A stretch of DNA of 64,000 nucleotides from Caprella mutica (Eukaryota; Arthropoda; Malacostraca; Amphipoda; Caprellidae), in contig CANNZV010001607.1 in the NCBI GenBank assembly GCA_947561585.1, positions 62,001 to 126,000 of the forward strand, in the 5' to 3' direction. Below are positions 1-11,158 of the stretch, piece after piece; the first letter of the stretch is position 1, and the number at the start of each line of letters is the position of its first letter. Below the pieces are notes generated by a model. That model did no database searches. It worked only from the letters and a program-made list of their open reading frames with translations, and was not told where the DNA came from. The translations under genes and the position numbers were made by a program.

Positions 1-2
1 AC

Positions 3-506
3 TCAATCACTCATAAATTCTTAATCAAAGGCCACACTCAGAATGAGGGTGACTCTGCTCATTCTCTGATTGAGAGACAAGTAAAGAGACTGAAAAAAGG
101 GGGTCCAATATTCGTTCCAGAAACCCTTGTCACTGCTATTCGCTCAGCAAAGAAAACAGGGCGACCGTTCAATGTGAGGGAAATGCAGTATGATGACTTT
201 AAAAGTGTTAAGGGTATTACAACACAAATGGGAGCAATCAATATTAAAGACTTAAAGTTGAGTGAAACAAAAGTTTTGAAATTTGAAAAACAAAGTCCAA
301 CTTCCGTTTCTATCAAATACTCATACAGTGATGAATTCAAAAAGATCCAATTGTTAAAGAAACCAAAAATTGTGACAGATCTTCTGCAGTGCTATTCAGA
401 AAGAATTTCCCTAAGCGAAAACAAAAAGAAAGATCTGAAAGAACTGTGTGAGAAGGGCGTTATCCCTCGTCCGTATTCTAATTTTTTTGAAAATATTATA
501 AATTGA
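3..506 (+). CDS. 3' end of a DUF7869-type transposon-associated protein (5' end outside window)
   Basis: The frame is open from base 3 to a TGA at 504-506, about 167 codons, with no start codon required because it enters from the left edge. An early GHTQNEGDSAHSLIE motif, followed by a basic linker and an LLQCYSERISLSENKKKDL stretch near the C-terminus, matches what I remember of the arthropod DUF7869 family. That family is multi-copy and usually linked to transposons; its function is unknown and I do not infer one. The GHTQN-D-H pattern could be the end of a nuclease-like fold, but that is speculation. The first internal ATG is at 174. No stop or frameshift is visible in this part, so the copy could be intact upstream. 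An AATAAA-like string follows at about 737. Family assignment is from memory of motif order, not a search. Confidence 0.65.
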   Translation, partial: SITHKFLIKGHTQNEGDSAHSLIERQVKRLKKGGPIFVPETLVTAIRSAKKTGRPFNVREMQYDDFKSVKGITTQMGAINIKDLKLSETKVLKFEKQSPTSVSIKYSYSDEFKKIQLLKKPKIVTDLLQCYSERISLSENKKKDLKELCEKGVIPRPYSNFFENIIN

Positions 507-1049
507 TAATGCATAGATTTATCAATTCTTAGTTTCCTCTCTATGTAGACTTAGTATTAACAACGGATTTTTCTTGAAATTGGAGAGATAAATAGTTTTT
601 CTTGTTTCTGTTATGAATTTTATTTCAAAAAAATAATTGTTAAAATTTGTTTTGATTATAGTTTAGTTTATTTGTGAATCTTTTGTTATCAAAAAGGTGG
701 ATTATGTTTGTTTTATATGGATTTATGTATTTTCAAATAAACTGCTATTTACAGATTTGAAGTTTTTTTGTAGTTAGAAAGACTTAAAATGAGTTACAAC
801 ACACATAATTTTTCATTTTTGTTGATAAAGCGTCGTAAGTCAAAAGATAAATATAAAAAGTGCATTAGAATAAATTTCAACTTTAAATTTGTTAATTTTC
901 TTTATTTAGCATTCAAGAGGAGAGCTATTCACATAATCAAGATGTTAAGTTCTGTTTCTTTGATTAAAATTATTTATTTTATGAGACTTACAAACTTTAA
1001 AATCCTTCTCCTGAAAAATCACGTATTTGGAGTTACGACACTCTTGCAA
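507..1049. other. AT-rich stretch without a recognised gene
   Basis: This is probably 3' flank of the DUF7869 gene plus spacer. An open frame of 93 codons at 789-1070 has AT-rich composition and no recognisable motif, so I do not call it a gene. Confidence 0.5.
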
Positions 1050-1224
1050 CGAGGTAGCGATATCTCTTGATATGAGGATCATCAGGGAGGTCTATTAACA
1101 TTATGTTAGCTAAGTAAAATTGAACCAAGGTCAGCTCCTTGAGGGACACCTATCAGGTCACTATTTTCATCTGAAGTATGTCCTTGTAGAGTTACTATTT
1201 TTCAGTTAGATAGGTAGTCTGTTA

Positions 1225-2295
1225 AGCCCGGTTCGCACGATCATGCAGAAAGTCATTCAGCATGAAACTGATGCATAATAAGCGTTCAGCCTACTGTCAT
1301 TCAGATAGATTTAGTCGTAACAGTACAATGTCTCTGTGTCCTCAAATTGCGATTGCAGTATCCTTAATAATAATTATAAAGGAGAAAAAAAAAAATTTGA
1401 ACCAAAATATATAAATAAATTGAAGTAGGAATTTATAGCCGAGAAACAAAATTTGTATACAAATTAAAATTTTATATTAAATAATTTAATTAATCTAACA
1501 AATTGATATCTACATATGTTTCAAGTAAAGAACATTTTTTCTATCTTGTTACAATGATCAATAAATTGAACTTTATTTTTTTATATATAAAAATGAAATT
1601 GAAAGTTTTCTATTTTCAAGCTGCTTATTCATTCTCTGAAAAAAAAAACATTTTGACTGCAGCTCTATGCGTGTGTAGTATTTTAGCTCCGCCCTCTTGC
1701 TCACTGGATTTCCTTCATTCATCATGCAGCAAGCTATGCAAAAAAAAAGATTCACAAGATCATGCCTTCTGATATGCAGTAGTATCATGCCAAGGGTTGC
1801 CAAAAGTATTTCCCTGAATGTACTAGATCAGATACTAAAAATGTACCAGATTTGAATTATTTGATAAAAAGAGTACCAAAAAATTTCATATTTCAGAGGA
1901 TGGCAAACTGGAAGCCACTTTTTCACAAAAATTCTGAGTAAAGCCAATTTTGGCTCATTTTTTAAAATTTCAAGCCAAAATAATTGAAGGAATTAATTAA
2001 AAATTTAAAGCAAATTAGGTATATAAATCTGAGATTTGTCCGCTTAATTGAAATGTAAGCCAATCAATTGGCTTTAACTTAAATATACTGTATAACATGA
2101 AACAAATTCAATTTCTTATAAAATCAAAAGTAAACCGGTAAAAGCTGCTACTGAAAAATGTGGTAAATGAGTGCTAATTTGGTACTTTTAAAAAAAGGAG
2201 ATATCAAAACTACCAAATTCGGTACAATAGTATCAGGTACGGAAAGCCGGATCATGCTTTTACTATCATGCATGCATGATTGTGCAAACCGGGCT
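1225..2295. mobile_element. PIF/Harbinger-type non-autonomous element, TSD TTA
   Basis: The left end reads AGCCCGGTTCGCACGATCAT and the right end is its near-perfect reverse complement (AGCCCGGTTTGCACAATCAT when flipped). Both ends are flanked by TTA (1222-1224 and 2296-2298), the TWA target typical of PIF/Harbinger. It is 1071 bp, with no transposase recognised inside. CATGCA-rich subterminal sequence is present at both ends. It interrupts the minus-strand LINE between RT blocks A and B. Confidence 0.8.
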
Positions 2296-2800
2296 TTAGA
2301 TATCTGAGAAGTCTACCGTTGATTCCAATTTTAGCCAATTTGAGCAACAGACCTTTTCTCCATACATTATCAAAAGCACCCTTGAGGTCAAAGTAGACTA
2401 TAGAGCAAGAACACCAGCAAGTTGGCTTTTATGGATTTGATGGGAGAGTCTAACAAGAATATCATTTGAGGATTTGTTTGGTCTGAAACCACATAGGATA
2501 TTTTGTAACTTATTATTGAGTTCAACAAAATGTTCCATTCTTTTTTGGACTATTCTTTCTAATACTTTGCCCAAACAAGATAAAAGAGTAATGGGACAAT
2601 AAGAAGAGCATTCTGAAGGAATAATTTTAAAAAATAGGAATAATTTTCCCATACTTCCAAATACTTCAGGACCAAGTGATTTGTTCTTCAGGTTTTTTTA
2701 GTACATTTTCAAGTTCATTATTGCAAATGTTAAAGATCATCTCCAGGCTCCGGGAAATAAATGAGTTTATAACATAATATCATAGAATTAAGGACTTCGA

Positions 2801-3280
2801 TCATTATTCTGCAAACTGCATACAATTAGGTTCAGTAAATATTTTATAATTAGTTTTTAAAGTTTTTTAATACTCTGTGAGCAACATTTGAGCGAATCAC
2901 TAATCTGATGCTCAAGAAGAGATTGTACACTCTTTGTTTTGATTACAAATTTGAATTTTATTAACGAACCATGCATTTTCGGACTTTATTTAAATTATTT
3001 TAGATATTAATTGTTTCCTAAAGTATATAAACGTTTCTATTATAAGTTAATTCAATTTTATACCTTTACACGAATATTAAATGGATTTATTAAACCTAAT
3101 AGCTACCTAGTTGTAAATCAAAACAAATGGTGTACATTCTTTTTCTTCAGGCTGAAAATTTCTTAAATTAGTAAGTCGGAAGTAAAATAGGTTTTATAGA
3201 GTTTTGATTATAAAAATCTTTTAAAGCGTATAAAATTAAAAATATGCTCCCAAATTCTATGCAGTTTGCAGCAGAATGAT
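2801..3280. mobile_element. MITE-like inverted-repeat insertion in the minus-strand LINE
   Basis: The ends are inverted repeats built on TCATTATTCTGCAAACTGCA (left) and TCATTCTGCTGCAAACTGCA (right, flipped). LINE coding sequence lies on both sides. The target duplication is not clear by eye, so superfamily is unassigned. The interior is AT-rich without coding potential. Confidence 0.5.
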
Positions 3281-3561
3281 AAAAAACATTAGCCTAGTTG
3301 AATAAGGCAATAAAAATATTTGCGTGGAGGGGACCTTTAAGGTTTTAATCATATTAATTGTCCAAATAGCTTTCACTCAAGAAGTTGTTGTATTCTGGAA
3401 TTTGATTGTCTAGTTTCTGGTCTTGTTTGGTAGTGTCTAGCAAATAGATTTGCTTTTCCTATAGAGTCAAGTATTATTGCATTGTTTTCATCTATAGGGA
3501 AAGTGTTTGGAGAGTATGCTGATTTGAATGCTTATAGTTTTCTTCAAACCTCCTTTTGAGG

Positions 3562-4038
3562 CAACAGTATCTAGAAGCTGAGCGGCGCACCACTGTACTT
3601 TTTATTAATTGTCTCAACGTAAATGACTTATGTAGTTTGTTCTATCTGCTAGTTTGTTGTTTTGGACACTTCATGATTGTTTAATCACATGGCTGGTAGG
3701 TTCGGGGGGAGACACGCCCCCGGTACATCTACCTAATGGCTAACTAATATGTTTTTATTTAGACTTCAGACTTAAAGTTTACAAGAGTTACCCCACAAAA
3801 TTATAATTATTACAGAGTTTTCTATGGTAAATTTTATTTTTTATTTCAAATTAAACACCTCAATCAAAGAATTAAACTGCTTAGTATAAACATTGGATTT
3901 AGGTACCATCAGTCATAAATTTGATACAACAATTACCTAACAAATTAACTCTATATATCATTAATCTTCATTCAAATTACTTATCTAATAGAGCGTACAG
4001 TGGTGCATGGTGCGCCGCTCAGCTTTTAGATGCGTATC
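3562..4038. mobile_element. Non-autonomous DNA element, 8-bp TSD TTTTGAGG, AGCGGCGCACC inverted ends
   Basis: TTTTGAGG occurs immediately outside each end (3554-3561, 4039-4046). The subterminal inverted repeat contains AAGCTGAGCGGCGCACCA on the left and its complement on the right. The eight-base target suggests hAT or a related superfamily. A second, longer copy lies at 55019-55747. There is no coding capacity. Confidence 0.7.
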
Positions 4039-4135
4039 TTTTGAGGAGCTTGGTGGGTGAGAGAAGAAATGTATTCATGTAAGGAAAGTAGGCTACTTTC
4101 AATTTGAAATATGCAGATGATTTCCTGCCTGTTCC

Positions 4136-4393
4136 CCAGTCTGCAGAATATGGAACATTTTTCCAAGACTCTGCGGGAGTTTTTGATTGAATTTTAGAAA
4201 CTGGAAATCTCTGTGGGAGATCTTGAATTAATTCCTATGTTACCATTAATTTAGCTGTAGGAGATTTTGAATTAATTCCTATATTACCAAAAATTTAGCT
4301 GCGGGAGATTCTGAATCTGATACTGAGAGTCAGAGAGTAACTGTCTCTCAAATAAAAAACTCTGCGGGAGAAGAGACACATTCTGCAGACTGG
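4136..4393. mobile_element. hAT-like MITE, CCAGTCTGCAG ends (copy A)
   Basis: The ends are CCAGTCTGCAGAATATGG and its complement, flanked by CCTGTTCC / CTTGTTCC (8 bp, one mismatch). The body carries repeated CTGCGGGAG strings. Related copies lie at 9577-9721, 55230-55373 and 55863-56123. Confidence 0.7.
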
Positions 4394-4484
4394 CTTGTTC
4401 CTAGGCAGTGGGCAACTCTACTATAACTTAGACAATTTTTAATTTGAATGGGTAGCTACCTGAACAAATATAAACCTAGCATTT

Positions 4485-5036
4485 ATGCTATTTTATTTAT
4501 TTGAAAAGGCTGAAATGAATGCAAGAAGAAGTACCGTAATTGTGTCTGGTAGTGCTACTCCAGATTGTCTTCCTGGCGAAAACACTGCTAAAGTTTTCAT
4601 TGATCTACTCCAGCGTAAGTTAAATTGTGTGCTTTCCGAAGAAAAAATATTATCTGTGCATCAATCAGGCATGAAGCTTGTTACTCAGAAAACTGACAGG
4701 AGGAATATTCTGGTTAAGCTTTGCAACAACGAAGTTAAACTGGATATAATCTTGTCGTGAAAAGCCACCAAACCATCTCAGTTGTTCATCAATGAAAGCC
4801 TTACTCCGCTTAAATCTAATATTTTATATACATTGAGGAACGCCAGGAAGAAATTTCCAGAGAAACTTGGAGCATGTGGCTCAATGGACGGAAGAGTTTA
4901 TGTATAGGCAAAATCATCATCTGCAGCTAGTGATTTGAAAAAGTTTGTTCACACCTTAGATCAACTGAAGGATCTTTGTGTGAATACCTTGGGAGCACGT
5001 ATGGAGGAGATTGCAGCGCAAAATATGAGAAACTGA
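4485..5036 (+). pseudogene. LINE ORF1 fragment
   Basis: One frame runs from 4485 to the TGA at 5034-5036 with two internal stops (4758-4760 and a TAG after GRVYV). Visible blocks are STVIVSGSATPDCLPGENTA, an LLQRKLNC block, FINESLTPLKSN, and GSMDGRVYV followed by a C-terminal helix. This order (SGlxVPE..EN...FI......INE.LT....L....R..........W...G.V.V) matches what I know of ORF1 proteins of CR1-like arthropod LINEs, which bind RNA. The 5' part is missing. The ATG at 4515 is in the same frame but need not be the original start. The ORF is followed by spacer and the 17-bp minisatellite, then ORF2. Confidence 0.6.
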
Positions 5037-5356
5037 CTATCTTATCTATCTTGGTGCTGTAACTATATTCTCTTCCCTGTACTTAGACTTTATGCGTGTG
5101 ATTTTATTCAATACTTTAATCTTGTTTACCTTATTGTTCAACAGGAATCACTTAAATTCCTCTTTAACTGTCATTTTGTTGACCAAATAGCTGAAGCGAA
5201 ATTGAGTGTGTTTTTTCTATATTATGAGAATGCTGTTTATCTTCTAGCCAAATTTAAATTACTTACTGTTCTTGTATGCCATGCCATTGATGCTCGCCTA
5301 AAATGCTATACAAGCTTGACATTTTAAACTGATTATTTGTATGATAGTTACTCAGT

Positions 5357-6057
5357 CCTCTGTGTCATGCTCTCTGCTCAGTCATGCTCTCTGCTCTGTC
5401 ATGCTCTCTGCTCTGTCATGCTCTCTGCTCTGTCATGCTCTCTGCTCTGTCATGCTCTCTGCTCTGTCATGCTCTCTGCTCTGTCATGCTCTCTGCTCTG
5501 TCATGCTCTCTGCTCTGTCATTTTCTCTGCTCTGTCATATTCTCTGCTCTGTCATATTCTCTGCTCTGTCATTTTCTCTGCCCTGTCATTTTCTCTGCCC
5601 TGTCATATTCTCTGCTCTGTCATATTCTCTGCTCTGTCATATTCTCTGCTCTGTCATATTCTCTGTTCTGTCATATTCTCTGCTCTGTCATATTCTCTGC
5701 TCTGTCATATTCTCTGCTCTGTCATATTCTCTGCTCTGTCATATTCTCTGCTCTGTCATATTCTCTGCTCTGTCATATTCTCTGCTCTGTCATATTCTCT
5801 GCTCTGTCATATTCTCTGCTCTGTCATATTCTCTGCTCTGTCATATTCTCTGCTCTGTCATATTCTCTGCTCTGTCATATTCTCTGCTCTGTCATATTCT
5901 CCGCTCTGTCATATTCTCCGCTCTGTCATGTCTCTGCTCTGTCATGTCTCTGCTCTGTCATGTCTCTGCTCTGTCATATCTCTGCTCTGTCATATCTCTG
6001 CTCTGTCATATATCTGCTCTGTCATGTCCTCTGTTGTGTCATATTCTCTACTCTGTT
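5357..6057. repeat. 17-bp minisatellite, about 41 copies
   Basis: The unit is TCATATTCTCTGCTCTG with a TCATGCTCTCTGCTCTG variant. GC-variant units cluster at the left and the AT variant dominates the middle. The last units lose one or two bases (16- and 15-bp spacing). Because 17 is not a multiple of 3 and the unit lacks stops in every phase, all three plus frames are open for about 245 codons; these are not genes. Confidence 0.95.
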
Positions 6058-7767
6058 GGTGGGGTCTGATTATACGTCTGTAACCCTAATTAAAAGTTGC
6101 TTGTCTTTTTCCATGTATTGTCTCCACTGATTTATTATTGCAGCTTAGCTATTTATAATTTGAGTTAAGTTTACCGGTTATTTGTGGGCTGAGTCTTGTA
6201 CTACACGTACACTGTGCTCTTAGCTAAACTAAGAGCACTTATGGCTAACATAAGTTTACTCTAGTAAACTTAGTGATTTGCTCTGGACACATGGGAATAA
6301 CTTTTGTTGTATTTTCCATAACATGTGATTGTGTAAGATTTTTTTTTATATATTTCGATGATTGTTCCAATTACAAGGGATATTGACCCAGATGAAAACT
6401 GTCTTAATAATATATATTTGAACTACTTATGATTATGTTTTTGATGGTACATAGTGGTGTATTAATGTGTAACATGGTAATGTGGTGGTATACATTTGAG
6501 ATTAGTAAAATAGGCCCTTATGGTTGATGTAGGTAATTTGAATGACGTAGATAGCGTAGTTAATCATTTTAATATGTTATACGCTGATTTGAACGAAGAC
6601 CATCAATCCAAATATTATGATCTTGATAGCTTTAATGCAAATTGCAATAAATCAATCAATGATATTACCTTAATACATCTAACTAAATGTCAGATCCCTA
6701 TACCCAAAGTTAGATATTTTCATCTCTTATATCTCACTTTTTGACATAGATTTTGATATAATTTGCTTATCTGAAGTATGGCTGAACACAACCACCGAAA
6801 AACTAGTTCATATACCTAATTACCGCATGTTTGGCATTTTGAGGAGTGATAGAGTAGGAGGAGGAGTTAGTCTTTTTATTTGCAGCTGCTATAATTCCCA
6901 TGTATTGGACAACATCTCTTTTTGTCTTGATCATATTCGAGTGTTTATTTGTTACGAGTATATAGACGAAAGATCATAGTTGTTGGTTGTATTTATCATC
7001 CTCCCAATGCTGACCTTGCTTCAATTGGAGAGACTCTCGATGATATACTTGTGTAATATTAGGGGTGCTGAACTGTATTTATGCGGAGATTTCAACATTG
7101 CCATGTTAAACGTTAACCTGAATGTAAACAATGTTAATTTTATAAATTTAATGTCAGCATATTATCTCGCTCCAGTGATAACCAAACCCACAAGACTGGA
7201 CGATGCAATTGGTAGTCATTCATTAATTGATAACATTTTTTGTAAAAACCCAATTAATTATATTTCAGGCTTATGGTTTCTTCTATATCTGACCATTACC
7301 CAGTTTTCTTGATATCTAAACATGTATTTCCTTGTCAATCTAACAACTGTAACTCGCCTCATATTATAAGATTTAGACCTTTTAATTATAATAACATTGT
7401 ATCTTTATTTGATAGCTTGGCGATGCATGACTTTTCTTCGATAATGGAGAATCGGAATGTGAATCAGGCATTCTTTGATTTTGACGTAGTTTTAATGGAT
7501 CATTTGAATAAATTTTGCCCGATTAAATCTAAAAATATTTCATACAAAGACTTGACAAGACCTTGGATTGATAGCGATGTCAAAAGCGAAATAAGGTTGC
7601 GAGAAAACCATTATAAATTATATAAAACTGGTGTAGTTAGCAGACGGGTATTCGTTTGTGTGTCGAAATAGAGTAAATGATTTGATTAGGAGGAGGAAGA
7701 GGGAGTACTATCGTGCTAAATTTGATGGAGTAAAATGTGATTTAAGACGTACCTGGACGCTAATTAA

Positions 7768-8398
7768 CCCGCGCACAACTTTTGGGCACCTAGGTAGACA
7801 GCAAAAAGTGAGATGTGGCATATCAGCAAAATTAGAGTTGACTTACATCAAAATTCGCGTCTCCGTGAGCTCTTCCTAATGATGTGGGTCAAATAGGGGT
7901 GAAAGTTGGTGGTAGGAAGTAAGGCGGGAGAAAAGGTTTAGTTACCTGCTCATGATCAAACTGTGTGCTAAAGTTACAGGTGAGGTGTGTGGCTGCACAC
8001 GCTAGCTGTGTACCTAGGTAGACAGTTTGTAATGTTTTCCAGAAAATTGCTCGTAATTTCTGAATTATTGAAGTTATATGAAAAATAAAGACTCCATCAG
8101 ATTTAGCATTAAAAACTCTATCAAAAGTACATCATAAAATATTAGGAAAATATCATAGAAAAAAATGGCATATGTTCTCCAAAACATATTTTATTCAAAC
8201 ATCTACAGATTTGGATCAATATTTCGCGAATTTAGTCAAATTTTCAGAATTTCTGTTTATTGTAGCATGAAGAACAACATATTCTCTTTCGAATAACATT
8301 TGAGTGACACCTTTACCTATCCAAATGAACGGGTTGTTAGCTGTACAGTAAACCCTGTTTTTGAGTCAAATTTCAGGTGTTGCCCATGCGTGTGCGGG
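7768..8398. mobile_element. piggyBac-type MITE, TSD TTAA
   Basis: TTAA lies at 7764-7767 and 8399-8402, and the element starts CCCGCGCACA and ends TGTGCGGG. The CCC/GGG ends with TTAA target are diagnostic of piggyBac. It is 631 bp, without transposase. It interrupts LINE ORF2 within the linker between endonuclease and RT. Internal GGCACCTAGGTAGACAG and TACCTAGGTAGACAG form a direct repeat. Confidence 0.8.
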
Positions 8399-9576
8399 TT
8401 AACGATGTTATTTTGCCTGATAGTAGAAAAGTATGAGGTGAAATAAGTAAATTGAAAACTAATGATGGTACCTTTGTTGAGAATGATGTTGATATAGCAG
8501 ATGCATCGAATGATTACTTCTCGACTGTGGGAATGAATATAGCAAATTCATTTGTTGGTCATAATGGTAATCCGTATCAGTTCCTACGTGGTAGTTATCC
8601 TGATTCCTTCTTCTATTCACCCGCTACTGTTGAGAATATTACATCCTATATTATGGCTCTGAAAAAAAAAATGTTCTGTTAAGTGTTAACTATCTTCCAC
8701 CATTTTTGTTAAAGAAATTATGCCCAATTGTAGCTCCTATTCTTTGTCACCTTGTTAATCTATCTATTTCCTGTGCTACTTTTCCTGACTTTCAGAAAAT
8801 TGCTAGAGTTGTCCCCTTGCCAAAGGGTGGAGACAGTAGTGACATGTCCAATTAAAGACCGATATCTGTACTGCATATTCTTTCTAAGGTTATTGAAAAG
8901 CATGCACATAGACAATTATGTTTATATTTGGAATCACACAATATACTTATTGAAAACCAATTTGGATTTAGATATAGGCGTGGTACCAGTCAAGCTGTAT
9001 TGAGGCATACTGAATTCATTTATGATGGGCTTGATAATGATGATACTGTTTTTTCAATGTACTTAGATTTTAAGAAGGCATTCGATTCAGTAGACCATGA
9101 AATTTTGTTGAGGAAGTTATTTCATTATGGTGTGCGGGGAATCGCAAATGACTGGTTCAGGTCCTACCTTACCAACAGACGGCAATTTGTCGATATTGCT
9201 GGAGTCAGATCATCACATCAGAATATAACTCATTCTTTGCCTCAGAGCAGCAACCTGGGACCACGTTTGTTCCTTGTTTATATGAATGATCTACCAAATT
9301 GCACTGATTTCTTTGAATTTTCATTGTTTGCTGAGGACTCCACTGTAAGGCGTAAGCCATAAGCTCTCTAAAGTCAATCTGAATAATTTTGTTGATGAGA
9401 TTAATGATAATCTTCTTTATGTCAATGATTGGTTGAATTGCAATAAAATAATAATTAATACTTCAAAAACTAAATATCTTCTGTATTCCTATACCAAGTA
9501 AAATAGTTTGTCTCAAAAACTCTCCATTTGTCTCTCCAGCTCTCTCCAAAATTCACCAAATTTCTCTCCAAAATAA

Positions 9577-9721
9577 CCAGACTATAGGAACTGGTAAACT
9601 GTTCTCTAAAAAAATCCTCTATTTTAGCTTCTGTTCTCAGTAAAATTGATGTAAATATAGGAGAAAATTAAGGATTGTTTGCACAGAAAATGTTAAAAAT
9701 GTCACATATTCTGTAGACTGG
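9577..9721. mobile_element. hAT-like MITE, CCAG...CTGG ends (copy B)
   Basis: It starts CCAGACTATAGGAACTGG and ends CTGTAGACTGG, flanked by CAAAATAA / CAAAATGA (8 bp, one mismatch). It is closely similar to the element at 55230-55373. The flanking 9490-9840 stretch, rich in CTCTCCA strings, also does not belong to the LINE and may be part of another insertion that I cannot delimit. Confidence 0.65.
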
Positions 9722-10346
9722 CAAAATGATCAAATTATCATAAATCCTCTCCAAAATAAAATAACATTGTAGCATAGGAGAAAATTAGATTGAAGGGCTC
9801 AAAATAACTGTTGGACATGCTCTGTTATCTGGTTCCTATAGAGGGGAGGGGAGCTTAGGTTTGACACGGATATTAGAATTGGGAATACCTAGTTTTATTC
9901 ATCAGACAGTGTGTGTAAAATTTCTTGGTGTTTATCTCAATAATAATCTTAACTTCAAATACCATGTTCTGGACTTATCGAGGAAAATTTCACGCAACCT
10001 TGGTGTTATGTATAAACTTTGTGACTTTGTACCAAAATTTATATTACAATCTCTGTATTATTATACTTTAATAAATCCCTATATCATATATGCATTAGAA
10101 GTTTGGTTCCATGCACCAAATTATCTTTCCAAGTCAAATTAAAATCCTGCAAAAAAGGGCTGTACGATTAGTCAATGATCTACACTGTGACTATAATGAA
10201 CACACCCTTCAGCATTTTATTTCAATGAACTTGCTGCCTGTTGATTTTTTATTTGAATATTGTTTATCTAATTATGTATTCCGAACAATCAATGATCCTA
10301 AATTTGACTCTGTACTTTAAGAGAAACTGGTAACTCATGAAACCTT

Positions 10347-10685
10347 TGTTGGAATTTTAGTTTAAATGTATTACACACTCTTATATATGTTTAATGTTAA
10401 CTTCCTGTTAGACTAGCTGAGCTATATTAATTACCTATTGTTTAAATAACAATGTATTACTTTTATGAGAAACGGACTTAAGGGTTAAAGTCCGATCACA
10501 GTTCCGGTGCGTCTTAAATAGCATCGTAAGTCAATTCTTAAGGTAGTCTGTCTTTTACATTACTCAGTGAGAGATGTGCTTCACTCATCTCTCTAATATA
10601 CTTCTAACTGTAAAACATATTACTCTTTAAATAAACTCTATGTCTTAACGTTGTTAACCCACTATAATTTAACCTAATTCTAACA
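10347..10685 (+). repeat. Copia 5' LTR
   Basis: 339 bp, TG...CA ends. It would contain the promoter. An internal short inverted repeat ACGGACTTAAGGGTTAAAGT lies about 130 bp in. Confidence 0.95.
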
Positions 10686-10699
10686 GGTTATGGGCCCAG
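10686..10699 (+). promoter_or_regulatory. Copia primer-binding site (initiator tRNA-Met, internal half)
   Basis: GGTTATGGGCCCAG directly follows the LTR. It is complementary to the anticodon-stem region of initiator tRNA-Met, the internal primer site used by insect Copia elements, which prime from a half-tRNA rather than the tRNA 3' end. Confidence 0.85.
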
Positions 10700-11158
10700 A
10701 ACGATAAGAGTTTATAAATCAAATTATGTTTAAAAACACTTTAGAAATATATTTTGAGTAATCAAGTGACAATAAGTACAGTGAAAAAGTGTTAAACTAA
10801 ATGACACATATATACGCACGAACGTTTGTGTAAGCATATCTTGCTAATGCGCTATTGAGGTCAATAATATTGACTGATATCTCGGTATGTACTTGTTTGT
10901 CCCATATAATTATTCATTATTCTTTGCGGAAGAGGTGTCAAGAGAGGTCACAAATTACCTTTAAATCTGTGACCTTATCCTTTGGTAAACAGTCTTTCAA
11001 CAAAAGGTTCTTGTGAACTAAGACTTGTGTTGCTGTTCCAATTTGAATATTAATAATTATTCCGGATTAAATATCAATTCAGTTAAACAGTAAATCAATT
11101 TAACTGCTTTGTTTATTTATGCTTGATAAGTATTGAATGATAATAAATACTTGAAAAC

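Larger units (their letters stand above)
1050..4127 (-). pseudogene. Non-LTR retrotransposon reverse transcriptase, fragmented by nested insertions
   Basis: Read on the minus strand, the segments outside the insertions give a LINE reverse transcriptase. Moving downstream in the gene, about 3281-3561 encodes the linker upstream of RT. Next, 2299-2800 encodes a conserved block with LLSCLGKVLERIVQKRMEHF and CGFRPNKSSNDIL, then an FDLKGAFDNVW block (catalytic Asp region A). Finally 1050-1224 encodes a GVPQGADLGSILL block (region B). Stops and frameshifts are present, so it is dead. It is interrupted by a Harbinger element (1225-2295), a MITE (2801-3280) and an 8-bp-TSD element (3562-4038). It lies in opposite orientation to the LINE that starts near 4440. 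The clade looks Jockey/I-like, without enough sequence to settle it. Confidence 0.7.

Noticed and set aside
3562..4038. hAT assignment from the 8-bp TSD
   Set aside because: Kept only as non-autonomous DNA element: the terminal bases do not resemble hAT ends and other superfamilies also make 8-9 bp targets.
5337..6130. Three Cys/Leu/Ser-rich proteins of about 245 residues
   Set aside because: Same minisatellite read in three phases; no start context or non-repeat domain.
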